Below, one piece after another: positions 17,080 to 24,021 of a stretch of 64,000 bases of DNA (within the stretch, counting starts at the first letter, position 1; the number at the start of each line of letters is the position of its first letter). The position numbers and the translations under genes were made by a program. Source of the DNA: Phenylobacterium soli (GTDB taxonomy: Bacteria > Pseudomonadota > Alphaproteobacteria > Caulobacterales > Caulobacteraceae). The notes under the pieces are model-generated. The model made no database searches. It saw only the letters and a list, made by a program, of their open reading frames with translations, and was not told the origin of the DNA. Location of the stretch: positions 1,798,001-1,862,000 of the forward strand of contig NZ_QFYQ01000001.1 in NCBI RefSeq assembly GCF_003254475.1, written 5' to 3'.

Positions 17080-17550
17080 CTAGCCGGCGCAGGTTGCGAC
17101 GAAGCGCCTCGCCTGGTCCGGCGCGGCGGCGAGGGCCGTGGCGCGGCCGCCGAGATCGAAACTGAGCGCGCCGGTGCGGGCGAACGCCGCCAGGGCGGGA
17201 TCGGCGACGGTGGTGGCCGCTTCGACCAGCACCCCGGACTGGATCTCCGCGGGTTCGCTTTGGATGGGCAGGCTGGACACCGCGGATCCCGAGCGCAGCG
17301 TGAGGCGGGCGGGCGCCGTCGGCGCGGTCGTCGTGACCTGCACCGCGCCCGAGCCGGGGCGGCAGGCGAGCATCAGGACGACGTCGTCGGTGTCGGGCAC
17401 GCCGTAGGCGAGCTTGGCCTCGTCGCCGTCGGCCGCCGGCGTGAGGCGCCAGGCCATGCCGTCGCTGGGCGGCGCCGCCGCCGGATCCGGGGTGGCGCAG
17501 GCGCAGAGCACCAGGGCCGCAACGAGGCTCAGCGGAACGGCGCAGCGCAT
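17080..17550 (-). CDS. putative lipoprotein, function unknown
   Basis: This 156-residue protein has a lipoprotein signal MRCAVPLSLVAALVLCACAT; the likely lipobox is LCAC with the modified Cys at 17 or 19. The mature part is small, Ala/Thr-rich and probably beta-structured, with another Cys at ACRPGSG and one at the very end (VATCAG) that could pair. A GAAGGGG ribosome site precedes the ATG. It is located between an exported coiled-coil protein and flgH on the same strand. No known flagellar role is recognised. Confidence 0.7.
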   Translation of the reverse strand: MRCAVPLSLVAALVLCACATPDPAAAPPSDGMAWRLTPAADGDEAKLAYGVPDTDDVVLMLACRPGSGAVQVTTTAPTAPARLTLRSGSAVSSLPIQSEPAEIQSGVLVEAATTVADPALAAFARTGALSFDLGGRATALAAAPDQARRFVATCAG

Positions 17551-17610
17551 GACAACCCCTTCATCGCAAAGGAGAACGCCACGCGTCGGCCGCCGTTGCC
17601 TTGATCCGCA

Positions 17611-18360
17611 TCAGAAGGGCGAGAAGCGCTCCATCAGCGACTGGCCCGCTGGGGTCTTCTGCACGCGGCTGATGTCGCCGCGGCCGCCGTAGGAGATCCG
17701 CGCCTCGGCGATCTGGGTGTGCTTGATGGTGTTGGCCGAGGAGATGTCCTCCGGCCGCACGATGCCGGCCACGGTCAGGGAGCGGACATCGGTGTTGGTC
17801 TTCACCTCCTGGGTGCCCTGGATCACCAGGTTGCCGTTCGGCAGGACGGCGGTGACCACCGCGGCGATGGTCAGGCTGATCTTCTCGGCGCGGTTCACCG
17901 CGCCCGCGCCGGTGTTGGCGGTCTTGGAGGCGGTCTCGATGGCGTTGGCCGGGTCGTAGCCGCCCGGCAGGATTTTCCCGAGGCTGGATTCCAGGCCGAG
18001 CAGGTGCGGCACGCCTGCGGTCATGCCCGAGCTGCGCGAGCTGGTGGTCGAGTTCACGGTCTTGGCGCTGTCGTCGATGTCGATCATCACCGTCAGGATG
18101 TCGCCCACCCGGCCGGCCCGCTGGTCTGCGAAGAAGGCGCGCGCGCCGGTCCGCCACAGGGAATTGGCGCTGGCCGGACCCGGCGAAGGCTCGCGCGCGG
18201 AGGCGAGCGGCATCACCGGCTGTTCGCGCGGCACCAGGGCGGCGGGGTAGCCGACGGGGGCGAGCTCGGGGCCCTTCACGGCCTCGGCGACGGTCGAGCA
18301 GGCCCCCAGCGAGCCGCAGAGCGGGACCAGGGCGGCGAGGGCGAGGACGCGCAGACGCAT
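17611..18360 (-). CDS. flgH: flagellar L-ring protein FlgH
   Basis: This is the outer-membrane lipoprotein that forms the L ring around the flagellar rod. The lipobox is GSLGACS (Cys at residue 21 from the chosen start). The conserved core runs through NSLWRTGARAFFADQRAGRVGDILTVMIDIDDSAKTVN (in segments) and the C-terminal GGRGDISRVQKTPAGQSLMERF. ATG 18360 is chosen because GAAGGAAG lies five bases upstream; the longer TTG at 18375 would overlap the flgA stop. Last gene of the flgF-flgG-flgA-flgH operon, as in Caulobacter. Confidence 0.95.
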   Translation of the reverse strand: MRLRVLALAALVPLCGSLGACSTVAEAVKGPELAPVGYPAALVPREQPVMPLASAREPSPGPASANSLWRTGARAFFADQRAGRVGDILTVMIDIDDSAKTVNSTTSSRSSGMTAGVPHLLGLESSLGKILPGGYDPANAIETASKTANTGAGAVNRAEKISLTIAAVVTAVLPNGNLVIQGTQEVKTNTDVRSLTVAGIVRPEDISSANTIKHTQIAEARISYGGRGDISRVQKTPAGQSLMERFSPF

Positions 18361-18371
18361 GAGGACTTCCT

Positions 18372-19133
18372 TCAACGCGAGGCGAAGCGGGTGGAGCGGG
18401 CGGACTTCATCTCGTCGGCGGCGGGGCCGACGACGGCCTGGCCGGGTCCGCTGACCACGGCCTGGATGACCTTCTTGGAGGCGGTGTTCTCGACGTTGAG
18501 GGTCTCGCCGAGGCCGCCGCCGGCCAGCGCCTTGCCCTGCAGGGAGAGAGAGATTCCGTCGGCCTGGAAGCTGACCGTGATGATCTCGCCGGCCTTGATG
18601 ATCTGCGGCGCGGAAACGTCATGGGCCAGGGCCGCGGCCCCGGCGCGCAGCGGCCGGCGGGCGGCCTGGCCGATGATGGCGTCCGGATCGCGCGGGCTGT
18701 CGGAGGGCGCGGCGGCGGCCCTGCCCCAGACGAGGTCCTCGGGCGCGACGATCTCGCCGGCGGCGATGTTGCGCGCATAGGTCAGCACGTCGACGTTGCC
18801 GGCCCGCGCGGCGGCGGCAGCGACGGAGCCGGCCGGCTGCACGGCGCCGCCGGCGACGACGATGGTCTTCAGCCCCTCGGCGTTGTCCCAGTCGAGGCCG
18901 GCGCGGGCGGCGACCTGCTGCACGACGCGGGCGTTGAGCACGACGCTGGCGCCGGTGCGTGTCGCCACGGCCACCCGGCCCGCCGCCCCGGCGCCGTCGA
19001 AGAGGTCCGACAGGGTGACGACGCCGTCGGCGTCGAAGGTGTTGGCCTTGAGCCGCACGGCCTGGCCGGCGAGGGCCAGCGAGGGCGCGGCCGAGGCGGT
19101 GGTCAGGGCGAGGGCGAAGAGGAGGGCGCGCAT
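18372..19133 (-). CDS. flgA: flagellar P-ring formation chaperone FlgA
   Basis: This 253-residue periplasmic protein has a signal peptide (MRALLFALALTTASAAPSLALA) and helps FlgI assemble the P ring. The SAF-type domain motif YARNIAAGEIVAPEDLVWG is seen near residue 120. It is followed by the C-terminal barrel containing GARAL-like ALAHDVSAPQIIKAGEIITV and PGQAVVG. The gene is directly after flgG with one base between stop and start, consistent with one transcript. Confidence 0.9.
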   Translation of the reverse strand: MRALLFALALTTASAAPSLALAGQAVRLKANTFDADGVVTLSDLFDGAGAAGRVAVATRTGASVVLNARVVQQVAARAGLDWDNAEGLKTIVVAGGAVQPAGSVAAAAARAGNVDVLTYARNIAAGEIVAPEDLVWGRAAAAPSDSPRDPDAIIGQAARRPLRAGAAALAHDVSAPQIIKAGEIITVSFQADGISLSLQGKALAGGGLGETLNVENTASKKVIQAVVSGPGQAVVGPAADEMKSARSTRFASR

Positions 19134-19134
19134 C

Positions 19135-19923
19135 CTACGACTTCACCTGATTGGCGACGCCCAGCATGGAGTCGGCGGTGGAGATGACCTTGGAGTTCAT
19201 CTCGTAGGCCCGCTGGGCGACGATCAGGGCGGTGATCTCGGACACCGGATCGACGTTCGAGGCTTCGGTGTAACCCTGCACCAGGGTGCCGAGGCCGTTG
19301 TTGCCCGGCGTGCCGGTGGTCGGCGGGCCGGAGGCCGCGGTCTCCTTGAAGAGGTTGGAGCCCTGGGCCGAGAGGCCGGCCTCGTTCATGAAGGTCGAGA
19401 GCTCGAGGTTGCCGACCGTGGTCGGCGTCGGAGAGCCCGCCGAGGTGACCTGCACCTGGCCCGCCTGGGAGATGGTGACGTCGGTGGCGCCGGACGGGAT
19501 CGTGATCGCCGGCTGGATCAGGTAGCCGTCCTGGGTGACGAGCTGGCCCTGGTCGTTGACCGCGAAGTTGCCGGCCCGGGTGTAGGCGTTCTCGCCCGAG
19601 GGCAGCAGCACCTGGAACCACCCCTGGCCGTTGATGGCGAGGTCGTACTTGTTGTCGGTGCGGGTCAGAGAGCCCTGGGTGCCGATCCGGTAGACCGTTC
19701 CGGCCTTAACGCCCGCGCCGACCTGGACGCCGGTGGGCACGATGTTGCCCTGGTCCGAGGACTGGGCGCCGGGCTGCTCCATGGTCTGGTAGAGCAGGTC
19801 CTGGAACTCGGCGCGCTGCTTCTTGAACGCCACCGTGTTCATGTTGGCGATGTTGTTCGAGATCACCTCGACGTTCAGCTGCTGGGCGGCCATGCCGGTC
19901 GCAGCGGTGCGCAGAGCCATCAT
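19135..19923 (-). CDS. flgG: flagellar distal rod protein FlgG
   Basis: This 262-residue distal-rod protein is of standard length. The N-terminal rod/hook signature reads MAAQQLNVEVISNNIANMNT, followed by FKKQRAEFQDLLYQTM. The central D1 region includes YDLAINGQGWFQVLLPSGENAY, and the C-terminal heptad helix is ITALIVAQRAYEMNSKVIST. These terminal helices build the rod after export by the type III apparatus. It begins twelve bases after flgF and lies in the sigma-54-driven late operon. Confidence 0.95.
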   Translation of the reverse strand: MMALRTAATGMAAQQLNVEVISNNIANMNTVAFKKQRAEFQDLLYQTMEQPGAQSSDQGNIVPTGVQVGAGVKAGTVYRIGTQGSLTRTDNKYDLAINGQGWFQVLLPSGENAYTRAGNFAVNDQGQLVTQDGYLIQPAITIPSGATDVTISQAGQVQVTSAGSPTPTTVGNLELSTFMNEAGLSAQGSNLFKETAASGPPTTGTPGNNGLGTLVQGYTEASNVDPVSEITALIVAQRAYEMNSKVISTADSMLGVANQVKS

Positions 19924-19934
19924 CGCGCTTCTCC

Positions 19935-20672
19935 TTAAGCGGCCTTGCCGAGCTGCTGGATGGCCTGGGTCGAGAGATCGCCCTGGCTGTCCATCATCTT
20001 GGCCATCTGTTCGTACGCCCTGGAGACCTCGATCATGCGGGTGATCTCCAGGATCGGATTGACGTTCGAGCCCTCCAGCATGCCCTGGCGCAGCTTGGCG
20101 TCGGTGGCCGCCGTCGCCGGCTGGTTGGAGGTGTTCTGCAGCAGGTTGTCGCCGGTCTTCTCGAGGGTGGAGAGATTGGCGAAGGTGTAGACGCCGAGCT
20201 TGCCGATGCGCTCGGCGCCCTGGCTGATCGTGCCGTCGGTGGAGATGGTCACCTGGCCCTTCTCGGCGCTGAGGCTGATCTCGCCGCCGCCGTCGTCGAG
20301 CACCGGCGAGCCGCCCTGGGTGACCAGGCGGCCGGCCTCGTCGGTGCGGAAGCGGCCGTCGCGGGTGTAGCGCTCGCCGGCGGGCGTCTGGACCTTGAAG
20401 AAGCCCTGGCCCTCGATGGCCACGTCCAGGGCCGCGTCGGTCTTGCGCAGCGAACCCTGGCCGAAGTCGCGAATCACCCCGTTCGGCATCACGAACTTCA
20501 CCGGGGCCGGACCGCCGAGCGTGAAGGCCGGCGCCTGCGGGTCCTCGGCGACCGCAAGCGCCTCGACCTTGAAGCCCGAGGTGTCGGCATTGGCGATGTT
20601 GTTGGCGATGATGTCGAGCTGGCGCTGCAGCACCATCTGCTTCGACAGACCGACGTAAAGACTGTTGTCCAT
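19935..20672 (-). CDS. flgF: flagellar proximal rod protein FlgF
   Basis: The chosen start ATG 20672 gives MDNSLYVGLSKQMVLQRQLD, the family N-terminus, followed by IIANNIANADTSGFKVE. A longer frame to 20720 would run into the promoter. The protein is 245 residues, with EGQGFFKVQTPAGERYTRDG in the core and EITRMIEVSRAYEQMAKMM at the C-terminus. First gene of the flgF-flgG-flgA-flgH operon, 44 bases downstream of a consensus sigma-54 element on the same strand. Confidence 0.95.
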   Translation of the reverse strand: MDNSLYVGLSKQMVLQRQLDIIANNIANADTSGFKVEALAVAEDPQAPAFTLGGPAPVKFVMPNGVIRDFGQGSLRKTDAALDVAIEGQGFFKVQTPAGERYTRDGRFRTDEAGRLVTQGGSPVLDDGGGEISLSAEKGQVTISTDGTISQGAERIGKLGVYTFANLSTLEKTGDNLLQNTSNQPATAATDAKLRQGMLEGSNVNPILEITRMIEVSRAYEQMAKMMDSQGDLSTQAIQQLGKAA

Positions 20673-20715
20673 TAATCCTTGGCCTTCCGACCGCGAACGA
20701 ATTCGCATGGTCCGC

Positions 20716-20732
20716 TGCAAGCTTCGGGCCAG
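20716..20732 (-). promoter_or_regulatory. sigma-54 (-24/-12) promoter of the flgF operon
   Basis: Read on the minus strand the sequence is CTGGCCCGAAGCTTGCA. It matches the Caulobacter flagellar sigma-54 consensus TGGCCCG-N4-TTGCA, with GG and GC dinucleotides ten bases apart. Transcription should start about a dozen bases downstream, near 20704, leaving a leader of about 30 bases before flgF. The 28 bases immediately upstream (20733-20760) are strikingly AT-rich for this genome, as expected for an IHF bend, although no full IHF consensus is seen. Confidence 0.85.
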
Positions 20733-20757
20733 TTGAAAACCTAAGAAAATTCAGCAG

Positions 20758-20843
20758 TTAAAATGGTTAACGCGCGCCGGGCGGCGAAAAATGCCGGGCA
20801 GGGTTTGTCGCCGTTAAGGTCCGTTAAAAACGGCTTCTTAACC
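20758..20843 (+). promoter_or_regulatory. cluster of CtrA-type TTAA half-sites upstream of fliL
   Basis: Five TTAA elements occur within 86 bases: 20758-20761, 20767-20771 (TTAAC), 20814-20817, 20824-20827 and 20838-20843 (TTAACC). Pair spacings are five, six and ten bases rather than the ideal seven, so none is a perfect CtrA box. The density in 70% GC DNA and the position before fliL, an early flagellar operon, suggest CtrA control. A GATTC (GANTC) methylation site lies at 20871-20875. Confidence 0.45.
20782..20796. promoter_or_regulatory. ftr-like enhancer (FlbD-type site)
   Basis: CGGCGAAAAATGCCG is an inverted CGGC/GCCG pair around an A-rich centre, resembling the ftr elements to which the Caulobacter activator FlbD binds. 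It lies about 50 bases upstream of the sigma-54 element for flgF and about 95 bases upstream of the fliL start. In principle it could activate the late operon and repress the early one. The consensus is taken from memory of the Caulobacter literature; occupancy is inference. Confidence 0.5.
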
Positions 20844-20889
20844 AAACGCCCCGCACACGTGAGCGACTAGGATTCTAAGGAACGCGCGC

Positions 20890-21489
20890 GTGGCCGAAGC
20901 CGCTGTCAAAGAGGCCCCCGACGCCGAAGCCGCCGAAGGCGAGGACGGCGAGGGCCAGCCGGCGAAGAAAAAGCTGTCGCTGAAGCTGCTGATCATCATC
21001 GGCGCCGCGGCCCTGCTCGTCCTCGGCGGCGGCGGGACGGCGGCCTTCTTCCTGCTCAAGCCGAAGCCCGACGCGGCGGCCGAGAAGGGCCACAAGGCCA
21101 AGGAAAAGAAGAAGGACGAGAAGGGCGGCAAGGAAGGCAAGGAGGGCAAGGGCGGCGGCGCCCAAGTCCGCGAAGGCCCCGATGGGGTGATGTTCTACAC
21201 CCTGCCCGACATCGTCGTGAACATGCAGACCGCCGACGGCCGGCCGACCTTCCTGAAGCTGAAGCTCACCCTGGAGCTGCCCGACCAGGAGGCCGTGGAC
21301 GCGATGGAGCCGAACACGCCGCGCCTGCAGGACATGTTCCAGACCTTCCTGCGCGAGCTGCGCCCGGAGGACCTCTCCGGCAGCCAGGGCTCCTACCAGC
21401 TGCGCATGGAGCTGCTGCGCCGGGTGAACCTGGTGCTCGCGCCCTCCAAGGCCAACGCCGTCCTGATCGAGGAGATGCTCATCAACTAG
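20890..21489 (+). CDS. fliL: flagellar basal-body-associated protein FliL
   Basis: This 199-residue single-pass inner membrane protein stabilises the stator-rotor region. An acidic cytoplasmic leader (1-25) is followed by a transmembrane helix at about 33-56, then a very Lys/Glu-rich linker (57-88), and finally the periplasmic FliL domain beginning VMFYTLPDIVVNMQTADGR. The Caulobacter protein is needed for rotation rather than assembly. Start is GTG with AAGGA upstream. First gene of a five-gene early operon with fliM. Confidence 0.92.
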   Translation: MAEAAVKEAPDAEAAEGEDGEGQPAKKKLSLKLLIIIGAAALLVLGGGGTAAFFLLKPKPDAAAEKGHKAKEKKKDEKGGKEGKEGKGGGAQVREGPDGVMFYTLPDIVVNMQTADGRPTFLKLKLTLELPDQEAVDAMEPNTPRLQDMFQTFLRELRPEDLSGSQGSYQLRMELLRRVNLVLAPSKANAVLIEEMLIN

Positions 21490-21526
21490 CCGCCCTTCGG
21501 GTCGGACAGTCGAACAGCGTAAGCGC

Positions 21527-22609
21527 ATGGCCGAAGACAACGACACCAACGCCGAATCCGAAGCCGCCGGCTGGAGCGAGTCGATCCCCGCCCCGCAGCC
21601 CAGCGGCGAGGGGCCGATCGGCTCCGAGCGGATCCTCAACCAGGAAGAGATCGACAGCCTCCTGGGCTTCGACCTCTCCGAGGAGGAGATGTCGGAGCGG
21701 ACAGGCATCCGCGCGATCATCAATTCCGCGCTCGTCTCGTACGAGCGCCTGCCCATGCTCGAAATCGTCTTCGACCGGCTGGTCCGGTACATGACGACGA
21801 GCCTGCGGAACTTCACCTCGGACAACGTCGAGGTCAGCCTCGACAACATCTCCTCGATCCGCTTCGGCGACTATCTGAACTCGATCCCGCTGCCGGCGAT
21901 CCTGGCGGTGTTCCGGGCCGAGGAGCTCGACAACTACGGCCTGCTGACGGTCGACTCGAACCTCATCTACTCGATCGTCGACGTGCTGCTGGGCGGGCGC
22001 CGCGGCACCGCGGCCATGCGCATCGAGGGCCGGCCCTACACGACCATCGAGCGGGTGCTGGTGCAGCAGATGGTGCAGGTGGTGCTGGCCGACGCCAAGC
22101 TCGCCTTCGAGCCGCTGACGCCGGTCTCCTTCGCCCTCGACCGCCTCGAGACCAATCCGCGCTTCGCGGCCATCGCCCGGCCGGCCAACGCCGCCATCCT
22201 GGTGAAGCTGCGCGTCGACATGGAAGACCGCGGCGGGCGGATCGAGCTGTTGCTGCCCTACGCCACCCTCGAACCCATCCGGAAGATGCTGCTGCAGCAG
22301 TTCATGGGCGAGAAGTTCGGCCGCGACAACATCTGGGAAAGCCACCTCGCCACCGAGCTTTGGACCACCAACATGGACGTCCGCGCCGTGCTCGACGAGC
22401 AGCAGGTGCCGCTCCAGCAGGTGCTCGGGCTGAAGGTCGGCGACACCTTGATGCTCAACGCGACGCCCGACAGCCTTATCGAGCTGCGCGCCGGGTCGAT
22501 TCCCCTGACGCGCGGCCGCATGGGCCGGCGCAACGCCCACATCGCCGTGCGGGTCGAGGCGCCTCTGTCGCCCCATGCCCGTAAGGCCGTCACGAGGGGC
22601 CATCAATGA
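21527..22609 (+). CDS. fliM: flagellar motor switch protein FliM
   Basis: This 360-residue C-ring switch protein starts with an acidic leader and then the CheY~P-binding peptide LNQEEIDSLLGF at residues 37-48. The middle CheC-like domain includes YERLPMLEIVFDRLVRYMTT and YLNSIPLPAIL. The C-terminal SpoA-like domain contains VLGLKVGDTLMLNATPDS and GRMGRRNAHIAVRVE. Its stop overlaps the next ATG by four bases (ATGA). Confidence 0.96.
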   Translation: MAEDNDTNAESEAAGWSESIPAPQPSGEGPIGSERILNQEEIDSLLGFDLSEEEMSERTGIRAIINSALVSYERLPMLEIVFDRLVRYMTTSLRNFTSDNVEVSLDNISSIRFGDYLNSIPLPAILAVFRAEELDNYGLLTVDSNLIYSIVDVLLGGRRGTAAMRIEGRPYTTIERVLVQQMVQVVLADAKLAFEPLTPVSFALDRLETNPRFAAIARPANAAILVKLRVDMEDRGGRIELLLPYATLEPIRKMLLQQFMGEKFGRDNIWESHLATELWTTNMDVRAVLDEQQVPLQQVLGLKVGDTLMLNATPDSLIELRAGSIPLTRGRMGRRNAHIAVRVEAPLSPHARKAVTRGHQ

Positions 22610-23109
22610 GCCTGATCTCGGTCTCGATGAACCTGCTGCTGGCCGGGCTGCTGACCGCCGCTCTCGTCCTGGGGCTGCGCCTCAACAAGCGGCTGAAGGC
22701 CCTGCGCGACAGCCATGAGGGCTTCGCCGTCGCCGTACGCGAGCTCAACGCCGCGGCCGAGCGGGCCGAGCAGGGGCTCGCGGACCTGCGGGCCGCGACC
22801 GACGAGGCCGTCGACATCCTGGCCGACCGTATCGAGAAGGGCCGCGCCCTGGCCGGCAAGCTGGAGCGCCTCACCGCCGAGGCGCCGCGCGAGACCCGCG
22901 AGGCTCCGGCCGCCCGCGACGACAGCCACGACAAGCGCCTCGGCGCCCTGCTCGCCGCCGCCCGCGACGCCCGCCGTCCGGAGCGCGGCGAACGCGCCGG
23001 CCGCGAGGATCGCGCCGAACGCACGCCGCCGCCGGCGCGCCCCCGCAATCCCGAAGACGATCTCTTCGACGACCCGCCGCTGACGCTTCATCAAGGAGGC
23101 CGCCGATGA
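22606..23109 (+). CDS. DUF6468 membrane protein, PflI-like
   Basis: This 167-residue bitopic membrane protein has an N-terminal transmembrane helix (about residues 7-25, LLLAGLLTAALVLGLRL). It is followed by a coiled coil (about 35-100; ELNAAAERAEQGLADLR) and a long Arg/Pro/Ala-rich cytoplasmic tail ending NPEDDLFDDPP. Position after fliM and architecture match DUF6468 proteins. To my knowledge the Caulobacter flagellar-positioning protein PflI has this context and layout; the equivalence is inference. It overlaps fliM and the next gene by four bases each, indicating tight coupling. Confidence 0.8.
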   Translation: MSLISVSMNLLLAGLLTAALVLGLRLNKRLKALRDSHEGFAVAVRELNAAAERAEQGLADLRAATDEAVDILADRIEKGRALAGKLERLTAEAPRETREAPAARDDSHDKRLGALLAAARDARRPERGERAGREDRAERTPPPARPRNPEDDLFDDPPLTLHQGGRR

Positions 23110-24017
23110 AATCCATGCCGCGCATCCTGCCGCTCGTGGGCGTCGCCATCGGCGGCGTCCTCGCCATCAATGCGCTCGCCGGCGCGCGCGACCTGCCGGG
23201 CCTGCTGTCCAACGCCAAGGCCTTCGCCGAGGAAGCCGCCAAGGGCAAGAAGGCCGACAAGGCCGACAAGTCCAAGGACGCCAAGGGCGCGGGTGAGGCC
23301 GCCGCCACGGGCCAGGCCGCGGACGCTTCTTCCCTGACCTCGCCGCTGCCGCCGCCGACCATCAAGCCGCAGGCGGTCTGCGCGCCGACCGCCGCCGAAC
23401 TGGCCAAGGAGGCCGGCCTGTCGCCGGCCGAGCTGCAGGTGCTACAGAACCTGGGCGCCCGCCGCGGCGAACTGGACCAGCGCGAGAACGACCTGTCGAC
23501 CCAGCTCGCCCTGCTGGCCGCGGCCGAGGCCAAGCTGGACGCCAAGGCCAAGGCCCTGGCGGGCCTCAAGGCCGACGTGCAGGGCCTGCTCACCCAGGCC
23601 GACGGCCGCGAGGCCGCCGAGGTCGACCGGCTGGTCAAGGTGTTCGAGGGCATGAAGCCCAAGGACGCCGCGCCGCGGATGGTGCTGCTCGACGACAGCG
23701 TCCGCATCCCTATCGCCGCCAAGATGAAGGAGCGCGCGCTCTCGGCCGTCCTGGCCCAGATGCCGCCCGCCGAGGCCAAGAAGGTCACCGAGGCCCTGGC
23801 GAAGCGCTTCGCCGCGGCCCAGACCCTGGCGCAGAACGGCATCGCCCAGGCCGATCCGGCCAAGGCCGACCCGGCCCAGGCGGCGGACGGCAAGGCCAAG
23901 GCTCAGCCCACGAAGCAGGCCCGGAAGTCGCCGCCGCGCAAGAAGGCGCCGGCCTCGAAGGAGGCCAAGGCCCCGGCCGCTGAAGGCGCCGCGCCGGATC
24001 CGGCCAAGGCCGGCTAG
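23106..24017 (+). CDS. MotE-like flagellar chaperone family protein
   Basis: This 303-residue protein has an N-terminal membrane anchor or signal (RILPLVGVAIGGVLAINALAG) and a Lys/Asp/Ala-rich linker. A coiled coil covers about 120-190 (LGARRGELDQRENDLSTQLA). An MgtE-N-like domain reads VDRLVKVFEGMKPKDAAPRM and ALSAVLAQMPPAEAKKVTEAL, and the tail is Lys/Pro/Ala-rich and disordered. This is the architecture of MotE, a periplasmic chaperone for MotC in rhizobia. Whether it does the same here is inference. ATG overlaps the previous stop (ATGA). Confidence 0.8.
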   Translation: MKSMPRILPLVGVAIGGVLAINALAGARDLPGLLSNAKAFAEEAAKGKKADKADKSKDAKGAGEAAATGQAADASSLTSPLPPPTIKPQAVCAPTAAELAKEAGLSPAELQVLQNLGARRGELDQRENDLSTQLALLAAAEAKLDAKAKALAGLKADVQGLLTQADGREAAEVDRLVKVFEGMKPKDAAPRMVLLDDSVRIPIAAKMKERALSAVLAQMPPAEAKKVTEALAKRFAAAQTLAQNGIAQADPAKADPAQAADGKAKAQPTKQARKSPPRKKAPASKEAKAPAAEGAAPDPAKAG

Positions 24018-24021
24018 ACCG

